Shown here: positions 56,568 to 63,994 of the stretch, piece by piece
Layout of the letters: every line of letters begins with the position of its first letter
Numbering within the stretch: the stretch's first letter is position 1
Source of the DNA: SZUA-36 sp963749115
GTDB lineage: Bacteria; Pseudomonadota; Gammaproteobacteria; Xanthomonadales; SZUA-36
DNA length: 64,000 nucleotides
NCBI GenBank assembly: GCA_963749115.1
Contig: CAVVLP010000015.1
Coordinates: 134,326 to 198,325, forward strand
Reading direction: 5' to 3'
Program-made: the position numbers and the translations under genes
Notes under the pieces: model-generated
What the model was told of the DNA's origin: nothing
Databases searched by the model: none
Seen by the model: the letters and a program-made list of their open reading frames with translations, nothing else

Positions 56568-57142
56568 ATGAAATATCTACTTACTACTTTTACAACAATT
56601 ATCGCTGTCGGGATGTTTGTCACAGCATCACCAGTTCTGGCCAATGGAGGCCGTGAGTGCGTGCTGGACCCTGACACCGGAACACTTGTCCCGCCAAATG
56701 GATCGGGAGCATGCTTTACTACTGACCTCGGATTCGATCTATTTATTTTTGAAGAGTCTGATGGGGAATTTGTCTTAGCTGCAGAACGGGCCCGACGCCG
56801 CAAACCAGTTTGGACGACAAAACCCAAATGGAAAAGGCTTCTTTCACACCTCTGGGAAAGATGTTTTCGTGGCTTATTGTTCCGCCGCTACTTGGGAATC
56901 CGGTGAATGCAACTTTGATAGTCTGTGAGCCATTTTTGGGGACCGGCAAGGTCAAAGTTAACACTAACTTGGACGACTTCTCCTTCACTTGCCCATTAAC
57001 GGCTCGTGTCAAAGCAACCGGAATGGAGGATGGTTTTGGAAATAAAGTAGATATCGTGGCTGCGATGACGCTTGTCCCGGATGGCGATAATGGGTGCAAG
57101 ACCACCGTCGAAAAGATTGACGCAACGCCAGTCGTCGACTAG
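56568..57142 (+). CDS. Exported protein, unknown (apparent frameshifts)
   Basis: The ATG at 56568 has TTAGGAG at good distance and begins a signal peptide (LTTFTTIIAVGMFVTASPVLA) with mature end NGGRECVLDPDTGTLVPP. The total length leaves remainder two, so either two bases are extra or one is missing; between about 56775 and 56930 the reading is uncertain (NGKGFFHTSGKDVFVAYC in one frame, MFSWLIVPPLLGNPV in another). The end, LDDFSFTCPLTARVKATG then NGCKTTVEKIDATPVVD, is well supported. About 190 residues, secreted; no named family recognised. Confidence 0.6.
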
Positions 57143-57504
57143 ATAAACATCTCATGGATGATGATGGGGCGGCCTCTTGCGCCGCCCCTCTACGGTGGGC
57201 GTGTTCTCCCCGCCTACACGAAGCTGCCTTGAATCGACGAATGCTCTTGGTCACAAAGTCCAGCAATTGTAGCTGTTCTAAGTTGCGCGGATAACGAGCC
57301 TCTAATGTCGGCCGGTTTCTGCTGTTCACATCACTGAAAACCACGCTTGGCGTATGGCCGCTTAGCGTTTCAGAAGCGGCGACTCGGCTCAGGTTGCGGT
57401 ACATAGCGGGTCGGCCAAAAGCACTCCATTGCATGATTGAGAAGTGTCCAGCAATGTGGAGACGATTCAAATTGGTTCTGTTGATCTGAGCTATACTGAA
57501 TCTA
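57143..57504. other. Intergenic stretch with hairpin and a repeat fragment
   Basis: GGGGCGGC (57166-57173) and GCCGCCCC (57181-57188) make a perfect eight-base-pair stem 24 bases after the upstream stop, probably a terminator although no T tract follows. The rest holds no supported gene: a minus-strand open frame crosses it and both flanks but lacks a start site. A TCGGCCAAAAG word near 57410 recurs at 59116 and in other intergenic places. Confidence 0.55.
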
Positions 57505-57843
57505 GTGAACCCAAACATCCGTCAGGTATTGAAGCTAACTATCGGTCTTGTACTTTACGGACTGCTCTCTGGTTGTTTTTTTCTAGCTAATGTCGCGGCC
57601 GATACATCGTATGCGGTATACAGAGCAACTCAGAAGAACTATGAGCCGATAATTATGACTTCCAATGAGAATAAAATAAGAATCAAGTACCGCAGTGTTG
57701 GATCGAAGGCCGAACACGAACAAGTCAAACAACTAATGTCTGAACATTGCAACGGTGCATATGTTGAAACCAGTCGAACGGAATTAAAGGGTTACGATAC
57801 CGTCGAAGCCGAATGCACTCACAGAATTGAATCATTACAGTGA
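57505..57843 (+). CDS. Putative lipoprotein of unknown function
   Basis: Starts at GTG 57505 and codes 112 residues. An N-terminal hydrophobic part (LTIGLVLYGLLSGC) ends in a lipobox LLSGC, so the protein should be lipidated and exported. The mature part includes ATQKNYEPIIMTSNENKIR and a conserved-looking pair of Cys (EHCNGAYVETS and VEAECTHR). No family is recognised. A stop and 212 bases separate it from the next gene. Confidence 0.6.
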   Translation: MNPNIRQVLKLTIGLVLYGLLSGCFFLANVAADTSYAVYRATQKNYEPIIMTSNENKIRIKYRSVGSKAEHEQVKQLMSEHCNGAYVETSRTELKGYDTVEAECTHRIESLQ

Positions 57844-58055
57844 CCATGGTTGGCGCATGACACTGATTGCTTAATAGTACAGAGCCGTCAATCGCTGGCG
57901 GCTCTTTCAATAAAAACCGACAGGTTGGTTCACTGAAAGGGCAGTGCTGCCGCTATTACCAATGTGAGAAGAGCACTCTTCAACTATAATAAAAACGGAA
58001 CCAAAATTTTTTAGATTATTGGAATTGAGAAGTAAAGGTCACGGGCCAGTTTTCT

Positions 58056-58979
58056 ATGTTAACAAGAAGTACTTTGATTTTTTCCGTATTGGCGATCCTA
58101 GCGTCCCTATTTATCAATGTTCTGATAATTAGTGATGCGGTAGCCCAGACCTGCACTAACATTGCTGGGGATTGGAATGCATCGGAAACCGGCACTGTAA
58201 CTTGTACAGTCAATGGAGAAACTGAGACGGAACTGGTGAGTGGGACTGGTATAGTAACTTTTTTTCAAAACGGTTGTGATATAAGTTACGACGTTCTGAC
58301 TGAGTTAGGCACACTCAGCAGAACAGGAACAGTAAGTCAAGTCGATCTTCATCTTTCCGGAATAGCGGGAATTTTTCCAGATTGTTTATTAACTCAAAAC
58401 AACATTACAGTGAATGGAACTATTGATGGAAATATTATCAATCTCAGTAGTTCGTTCATAGTAACAGCTTCGTGTGATGGCCAAAGCGTTTCATGCACTG
58501 GGACATCCACCGCGGTTTTATCTCGGATGGGGCTTCCTTCGTTTGCAGTGAATCCGGGCCTGAACGACGCCTGGTACAATCCAGACACCGATGGCCAAGG
58601 CTTTTTCATCACTGTCTTTCCTGATCTCAGCGCAGTGTCACTGGCATGGTTCACCTACGATACAGAATTACCATCCCTTGATGCGGTTGCCAATCTTGGT
58701 GATCCCGGTCACCGCTGGATAACGGCAGTTGGTCCGATTGATGGCAACCAGGTGCTGATGAATATTGAGCTTACCTCGGGCGGAATTTTTGATGCTTCCA
58801 GCAATATCATCCGCACCGATCCACCCGGTTCGGATGGTACGATAATACTGACATTTGATAGTTGTAATTCAGGCACTATTGAGTACGACATTCCGTCAAT
58901 CAGCAGGTCTGGAACCGTACCCATACAGCGGGTCGCTGGTGACAACATTACGCTTTGCGAGGCGCTTAACGGAAACTAA
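58056..58979 (+). CDS. Exported beta-rich protein with C-terminal GFF/WFTYD module
   Basis: A 307-residue protein with a signal peptide (VLAILASLFINVLIISDAVAQ). The N-terminal part (about 30-170) is Thr/Ser/Gly-rich (CTNIAGDWNASETGTVTC, GTLSRTGTVSQVDLHLSG). The C-terminal 130 residues open with AWYNPDTDGQGFFITVFPD and LAWFTYDTELPS and end LTFDSCNSGTIEYDIPS. The same module type is at the C-terminus of the DUF4397 protein (18348-19437). Likely secreted or on the cell surface. Function is unknown. Confidence 0.7.
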   Translation: MLTRSTLIFSVLAILASLFINVLIISDAVAQTCTNIAGDWNASETGTVTCTVNGETETELVSGTGIVTFFQNGCDISYDVLTELGTLSRTGTVSQVDLHLSGIAGIFPDCLLTQNNITVNGTIDGNIINLSSSFIVTASCDGQSVSCTGTSTAVLSRMGLPSFAVNPGLNDAWYNPDTDGQGFFITVFPDLSAVSLAWFTYDTELPSLDAVANLGDPGHRWITAVGPIDGNQVLMNIELTSGGIFDASSNIIRTDPPGSDGTIILTFDSCNSGTIEYDIPSISRSGTVPIQRVAGDNITLCEALNGN

Positions 58980-59227
58980 AATCCGGTGCTATTGCAGTTT
59001 CTATTTAGGCCGCTCCTGGCCGACTCCGGCTATACCCAGCATTGAAATTTGGCCTTAGCGTAAGACTGCTTTGAAAGCAGGACCAGCCCTTCGCCTCTTA
59101 CTACGGCTTATAGCAACTGTCGGCCAAAAGCGGCGTTAGGAAATCTGATTGGTAAGGAGTACAACAGGTGTCGAGGCAAATTGACATCTGCCTTCGTGAC
59201 AAGCCAACTGACAATAATATGTGGGCT

Positions 59228-59274
59228 CGGCGACCTTGAAAACATTGCGGCGTTTGAGTTCGTTTAAAAGCTCA
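59228..59274 (-). pseudogene. Remnant of a second TolB/TPR-type gene start
   Basis: Just after the stop of the 607-residue gene (59272-61095) an ATGA overlap opens a start (MSF) followed, after a one-base frame change, by ELKRRNVFKVA, the same N-terminal phrase as the intact gene (MSFFIELKRRNVFKVA). Similarity ends at about 59228. It looks like the beginning of a tandem paralogue whose remainder has been deleted. Confidence 0.5.
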
Positions 59275-61095
59275 TGATGTGCTTTCCGAAAGCTTTGCTT
59301 GCAGGGTTTTCCAGTAATCCAGCAAGCCCAGTTTCAACAAATATGGCTCCCAGCGGGAATCATCGTGTAGGGATTTCAATGAAGGGTCACCGAGGATGTG
59401 GGTGATACCGCCATCTCTTTGCTCAAAGGCGGTTTCCAGCCATGTGAAGGCCTCGTCTGGTTTGCCCTGAAAGGCAAAAATTTCCGCGATTTGATAGGCC
59501 ATCCCATTGTGATAAGTATCAATTAAGGTTTCGATGTTTTGTGTGGCCTCTTGTTCACGCCCCAGTGTCAGGTAGGCCATAGCACTGGCTTGCACACGGT
59601 GGGCATCAAATCTTTCTGTTTGCGCTAGACGCAGCGCTTCCTCACCCCGGCCTTGCATCGATCTGATTACACTGATTTCAGCGGCAATTCTGCCGATCTG
59701 GGGGTATAGTTTAAGAACGTGTTCAAAAGTTTGTACGGCCAAATCCAATTGCCCCGCTTCTGTATAAATTACCCCAAGATTAATCAATGTATCCGCATTG
59801 AAAGGGTCAGTATCTACCGCCTTTTTACCGAGTTCTACAGCCTCTTCATATTGCCCCAGCGTTTTTGCAAGAATTGAAGCTGTCCCTAGCGCGTCGATAT
59901 CTTGTGGTCCATGTATCAATGCCGTTTTGATAGTGTTCGAAGCAGTGTTCCAGTCCCAGTCATAGACGTACTGGATGTAGGACAGGATGGCCCAGGCTGG
60001 TGCCAGTGATTCATCCAGTTGCAATGCTTTTAATACCGCCTCACGTGCGGCCTGCGTACCCGAGATGAGATCAATTTCATCGCTGTTGGCTTGCGCCCGC
60101 AGGGTTTTACCAAGGCCGACCCAAGCAGGTGCATAATCAGGATCAATGGCAAGTGCCTGCCTGAAGGCATCATGGGCGGCACCAAGCTCATTCCTGCGGC
60201 CTTGTTGGAAAAAATACTCGCCCTGAAGGTAAGCAGTATATGCACTAGTATTGGTTTGCCTGCTGACGCTGGTATCGCCCATCAGTCGTAATTTCAATGC
60301 AGTGACGACTTTCAGCGCAATTTCATCCTGAATAGCAAAAATGTCATCCAGTTCACGGTCATAGCTTTCCGACCACATGTGCACGTCGGTGCCGGCTTCG
60401 ATCAACTGTGTGGTGATACGCACGTGGTTACCTGACTTGCGTACACTGCCTTCGAGTACATGCGCGACATTGAGTTTCTGGGCTACCGTGGGGATGTCGA
60501 TATTCTGGCCCTTGAAGCTGAAAGCGGAGGAACGGGAGGTAACTTTTAACTGTGGAATCTTAGCCAGCAGGTTCAGTACTTCCTCGGTAATACCATCTGA
60601 AAAGTATTCCTGCTCAGGGTCGGACGACATATTGACGAAAGGCAGTACGACAATCGATTTGTTGTCGGGTATTTGCTGGGCCGATGCAGTTGCCGAGATG
60701 GCTTGCTCGGTGACGGCAGCGGTTTGCGTCGGCTTCACATCAGGTGTCAGACCGGTCAGAAACTTATCCCAGGCGAAATACATCAATGCCACCGCCAAGA
60801 CCCCTATGATCATGAAATCCAGTTTGCGACTGGTCAGATGCGTAATGGACTTGGAACGGTCGATTTCTTTTTCTTTTTTGATGCCATCTGGGGTCATTTC
60901 ATAAGCCCAAGAGAAAAACATCGCCAACGGAAACCCAAGAATCAGAAAGAATGCCAACAGGCTGTTGACCCACTCGGGCAGATGTAATGCGGGTGCCATA
61001 GTATCGCCAGCCTGCATGATCAGCCAGCCAACTATGATATAGGCGGCAGCAACCTTGAAGACGTTACGGCGTTTGAGTTCAATGAAGAATGACAA
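59272..61095 (-). CDS. Inner-membrane protein with FlgO/TolB-N-like domain and TPR repeats
   Basis: A 607-residue protein. The N-terminus (FKVAAAYIIVGWLIMQAG) and further segments give three membrane helices within the first 115 residues. A domain of about 120 residues (SIVVLPFVNMSSDPEQEYFS, GITEEVLNLLAKI) follows, seen in adenylate cyclase-type and TolB-N proteins. The C-terminal 300 residues are TPR repeats (AFRQALAIDPDYAPAWVGLG, AVDTDPFNADTLINLGVIY). Function is unknown; these genes are frequent and often tandem in marine gammaproteobacteria. Confidence 0.85.
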   Translation of the reverse strand: MSFFIELKRRNVFKVAAAYIIVGWLIMQAGDTMAPALHLPEWVNSLLAFFLILGFPLAMFFSWAYEMTPDGIKKEKEIDRSKSITHLTSRKLDFMIIGVLAVALMYFAWDKFLTGLTPDVKPTQTAAVTEQAISATASAQQIPDNKSIVVLPFVNMSSDPEQEYFSDGITEEVLNLLAKIPQLKVTSRSSAFSFKGQNIDIPTVAQKLNVAHVLEGSVRKSGNHVRITTQLIEAGTDVHMWSESYDRELDDIFAIQDEIALKVVTALKLRLMGDTSVSRQTNTSAYTAYLQGEYFFQQGRRNELGAAHDAFRQALAIDPDYAPAWVGLGKTLRAQANSDEIDLISGTQAAREAVLKALQLDESLAPAWAILSYIQYVYDWDWNTASNTIKTALIHGPQDIDALGTASILAKTLGQYEEAVELGKKAVDTDPFNADTLINLGVIYTEAGQLDLAVQTFEHVLKLYPQIGRIAAEISVIRSMQGRGEEALRLAQTERFDAHRVQASAMAYLTLGREQEATQNIETLIDTYHNGMAYQIAEIFAFQGKPDEAFTWLETAFEQRDGGITHILGDPSLKSLHDDSRWEPYLLKLGLLDYWKTLQAKLSESTS

Positions 61096-61277
61096 AGGTT
61101 AGCTTCTTTGTGTCCGCTGCTGCCATTAAGCATAGTCGTTTATATAAGAAATACCAAAAAAGAATGTTGAATATCGCTGTTTGAAGTTTTCCTGAGGGAC
61201 CGCTTCTGGCCGTGAAGCGACCTCTTCTTCCGCGCTAATTAGGCTTTCCAAAGGGACGGAAACCGGCCAGATCCGGA

Positions 61278-61367
61278 CACTAACGACTTAGTAATGCGCA
61301 GCATTTTTACGTCCGGGTGTCCACTAAAGCGTAGAAACTACGGAGCGAACTTAATGTGATTGTCAGG
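61278..61367 (-). other. attC-like site 3 (integron cassette recombination site)
   Basis: On the minus strand, read after the unknown cassette gene, the site ends with the core GTTAGTG (61278-61284) preceded by GCGCATTACTAAGTC, and begins CCCTGACAATCACATTAAG. This matches the layout of 59-base elements, in which the left end reads like AACAATTCGTTCAAG and the right end like GCGTTAGGC. The ends are less complementary than in sites 1 and 2, so confidence is lower. Length about 90 bases. Confidence 0.55.
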
Positions 61368-61368
61368 G

Positions 61369-61817
61369 CTAATCACTGCTACAACCTATAAATATCCAGC
61401 GCTTACCATTTGAATGAATATCATATGCGAAATCCCAATATACGGGATAAGCAGGGTGGCCTTTCCGGAAGCCAAATTCTGCTAATAAATCAGCTTCATC
61501 AATATTGATTCGTGAAAACACCTTATTCAAGAGAGAAATAATTTCACTCTCTTTTTTATATAACATTCTAGGCCCAGAATATTCATCTCCTTCGTATAAG
61601 ACTTGGACCATTATTTCTGCCTTTGCATCTTCCGGGGATGATGCAACAACACCTGATAACTGCGCATTACCAGATACATTACTTTTTAATGCCTCCTCTA
61701 GACCTAAATCTGGGTCAAGGAGCCGTATAAATTAAGCCAAACTTCATAGTTCATTCCATAAAGCAAATGCTCAATTCTTTTGAACTCTGATAGTCGGTTA
61801 TCTTTGACTATTTTCAT
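61369..61817 (-). CDS. Cassette gene of unknown function (frame break)
   Basis: From the ATG at 61817 (MKIVKDNRLSEFKRIEHLL) the frame breaks after about 34 residues (WLNLYG). In a shifted frame (net one base lost) it continues as LDPDLGLEEALKSNV and EFGFRKGHPAYPVYWDFAY to GCSSD, about 149 residues. The A/T-rich codon use differs from the core genes. No family is recognised. It lies between two attC-like sites, so it is probably an integron cassette gene. Confidence 0.55.
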
Positions 61818-61820
61818 ATA

Positions 61821-61899
61821 GCCCAAACGCTCTAGTAAAATGGCGCAGCGGAGCTTCGTCCTCTGAGTGAAGCGAACGAACTTGAACGTTTTGTTATGC
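61821..61899 (-). other. attC-like site 2
   Basis: Read on the minus strand it begins GCATAACAAAACGTTCAAG, just like the left end of 59-base elements, and ends GCGTTTGGGC, which with one base removed is the core GTTGGGC. The CPCC-protein stop codon (TAA at 61894-61896) lies inside the left core, as usual in cassettes. Length about 79 bases. Confidence 0.75.
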
Positions 61900-62114
61900 A
61901 TTTTCGTAGCGCTTGAGTAAATCTTTGCTCAGTTCACATACCCCATATGTCGCAAAGTTGTGTTGGGCTTCAAGCAAGCATGAGTGATTGGCACCGCCTG
62001 CAAACCAGGGATCAGCTAACTGAACGGGATCGTCCTCCCAACGGCAGATCGGGCATATCTCATACGCTTGACTTCTAGGAAGACCTTGTAGCCGCAGCAG
62101 GGACATTTAGCCAT
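61894..62114 (-). CDS. CPCC-family cysteine-rich protein (frame break)
   Basis: The ATG at 62114 opens MAKCPCCGYK. After a one-base change (net loss) it continues LPRSQAYEICPICRWEDDPV and GGANHSCLLEAQHNFATYG to a stop at 61894, about 73 residues. Two CxxC pairs (CPCC and CPIC) would bind zinc. The CPCC family is small and often found in integron cassettes and toxin-immunity contexts; its function is not established. It sits between attC-like sites 1 and 2. Confidence 0.72.
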
Positions 62115-62128
62115 GTTGCTTTCCTCTG

Positions 62129-62214
62129 GCATAACGTTTTAGTTAAGCGGCGTTGCGGAGCAACGTCCGGTGGAGGCACGCAGTGCCGGAACGTACTTGA
62201 ACGATTTGTTATAC
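62129..62214 (-). other. attC-like site 1
   Basis: On the minus strand the left end reads GTATAACAAATCGTTCAAG and the right end GCCGCTTAACTAAAACG then TTATGC. The outer cores GTATAAC and GTTATGC are near-complementary and the interior forms a long imperfect stem, as in 59-base elements. The barstar stop codon (TAA) falls in the left core. Length 86 bases. Confidence 0.8.
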
Positions 62215-62499
62215 ACCGACAAAGCATAGCTCAATGTCCATTCCTGCGCTCTTTGCATCCTGGAAGAGCTCAGTAATTGTTGCCACATGTTCAGCAACAA
62301 CTGGTGGCCAACTCTGAGATGCTTGAACTTGCAAGGTAAAAGGAGCGACCACACCGTTGAGGTCGTTCCCAGAAAGACTATCCCACAAAGCACCCAGGTT
62401 TCGCCCATGCCATTCGGGTGCCTTTAAGGCAGGCAGAATTGAATCATAAACATCTCCAGTCGATGTCCATTTTGTTCCATTTACTTTGATCAGTTGCAT
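62209..62499 (-). CDS. Barstar-family protein (barnase-inhibitor-like)
   Basis: From the ATG at 62499 (MQLIKVNGTKWTSTGDVY) the frame gives 96 residues. The barstar signature APEWHGRNLGALWDSLSG lies near residue 30, with the C-terminal strand and helix (ATITELFQDAKSAGMDIELCF) expected for the fold. Barstars bind and inhibit small RNases such as barnase. No RNase gene lies next to it, so it is an orphan immunity-type gene in a cassette. The stop is inside attC-like site 1. Confidence 0.8.
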   Translation of the reverse strand: MQLIKVNGTKWTSTGDVYDSILPALKAPEWHGRNLGALWDSLSGNDLNGVVAPFTLQVQASQSWPPVVAEHVATITELFQDAKSAGMDIELCFVGV

Positions 62500-62511
62500 G
62501 CCACAAAGTGT

Positions 62512-62548
62512 GTATAACGTCATTTAGGTGGCAATTCAGGTATATCAG
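62512..62548 (-). other. Partial attC-like right end upstream of the barstar cassette
   Basis: Read on the minus strand, GCCACCTAAATGACGTTATAC ends in a core (GTTATAC) of the same form as the right ends of the other sites. It lies only 12 bases before the barstar ATG, the usual cassette spacing. Its left half could not be located with confidence upstream. Confidence 0.5.
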
Positions 62549-62774
62549 ACTTTTTGTCCAGATATGCCCACCCAGAAACCTCATTCTGTCCAGAAACTCT
62601 CTGTTTTGCAAAGGTATATTGGGTAGTTGGTCTTGAAAAAACTTGTTATCAGTAACTTGTTACTGTTATGACGTGTACTTTGCCTACAAAATATATTGCA
62701 AATGACCGGTTTTGGCCGGGTCCAGCTATTTACGTTGTTGAAAATCATGCTTAATCAATAGCCACTTACTGGCT
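62549..62774. other. Intergenic A/T-rich stretch before the IS30-family element
   Basis: No open frame, ribosome site or clear hairpin is present. A GGTTTTGGCCGGG word near 62703-62720 resembles intergenic words at 59011 and 61199. It may be the remains of an earlier cassette end, but I see nothing that proves it. Confidence 0.3.
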
Positions 62775-62798
62775 GCGACCTCAACCGGTCAATGCAAC
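62775..62798 (+). repeat. Left terminal inverted repeat of the IS30-family element
   Basis: The 24 bases starting GCGACCTCAACC are the reverse complement of 63977-64000 except at two positions near the inner end. They lie 28 bases upstream of the transposase start. Confidence 0.85.
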
Positions 62799-62825
62799 AT
62801 CTAAACTCTAAGTGTAGAGAGAGGG

Positions 62826-63994
62826 ATGTTGAAAATGAAACAAAGACCGAGGATCTATTACTCAGATAAACAGAAGGCATTGATGTGGGATCGGTGGGCG
62901 AAAGGCGATTCACTGCACGCCATAGCTCGTCTTTTTGATCGGGGCCATGCATCTGTTCAACGTATTTTGGCGGAGACAGGCGGGATACGACCACTACCTA
63001 GAAGTCGCTCCAAACTATCTCTGACCTTGGCAGAACGCGAAGAGATTTCGCGCGGCCTGGTGGCTGGACACTCGATCCGATCGATTGCCGTATCCCTTGG
63101 ACGTGCAGCCTCAACCGTGAGTCGTGAGATCAATCGTAACGGTGGACGTCGAAGATACAGGGCGAACAAGGCTGATCAGGCTGCCTGGGATCGGTCACAT
63201 CGGCCCAAGCGGTGTAAACTGGTTGAGAACCGTGCGTTGGCTCACATCGTGGCGAAGAAGCTCAAGCGGCTCTGGTCACCGGAGCAGATCGCAGGCTGGT
63301 TAAAACATGCTTATCCAAACGATGAGAATTACCAAGTGTCACACGAGACCATCTATCGCAGCCTCTACATCCAGGCCCGGGGCGCCTTAAAAAAGGAGCT
63401 TCTTCAGCACCTTAGAAGGACACGGGTCATGCGTCGTTCGCGCCACCACACGCAGAAGACTCCTGACCACGGCAGGATTACCAACACCGTATCAATCAGT
63501 GAGCGGCCAGCTTCGGTTGAGGACCGAGCCGTACCGGGTCACTGGGAAGGTGATCTTATTATCGGTTAAAAAACAGCCAGATCGCAACCTTGGTAGAGCG
63601 ACACACGCGTTATGTAATGCTGGCCAAAGTAAAGAGCAAGCACACCGAAACGGTCATCAACGCCTTGATCAAGCAGGCTCACAAACTGCCGACGGAGTTG
63701 TACAAGTCGCTAACCTGGGATCGCGGTAAAGAGCTGGCAGACCACCAGCGTTTTAGCTTGGACACCAACATCGACGTTTACTTCTGTGACCCGAAGAGTC
63801 CCTGGCAACGCGGTTCGAATGAGAATACCAATGGCCTGCTCAGACAGTACTTCCCGAAAGGAACAGATCTGTCAGTACACTCACAAGCTAAACTCAGTGC
63901 AGTAGCCAGACAACTAAACGAACGACCAAGAAAGACGTTAAACTTTGAAACACCAGCCGACCGATTTAACCAATGTGTTGCGTCGACCGGTTGA
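62826..63994 (+). CDS. IS30-family transposase (frame break)
   Basis: A helix-turn-helix start (DRWAKGDSLHAIARLF and VSLGRAASTVSREINRNGG) is followed by a DDE domain: GHWEGDLIIG (first Asp), LTWDRGKELADH (second) and PWQRGSNENTNGLLRQYFPKG (Glu in the third). The frame stops at 63569 and resumes at about 63572: inserting one base would read GSKNSQIATLVERHTR, the usual family text. Net length fits about 388 residues. As given the gene is inactive, but the break could be a sequencing loss of one base. Confidence 0.88.

Noticed and set aside
57009..57518. Minus-strand open frame of 169 codons
   Set aside because: It overlaps the well-supported exported-protein gene and the lipoprotein start, has no ribosome site, and its middle is an intergenic hairpin.
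59100..59150. A plus-strand GCGGCGTTAGG that resembles an attC right end
   Set aside because: The left half with AACAAxxCGTTCAAG and the interior stem are missing, and the orientation is opposite to the cassette genes.
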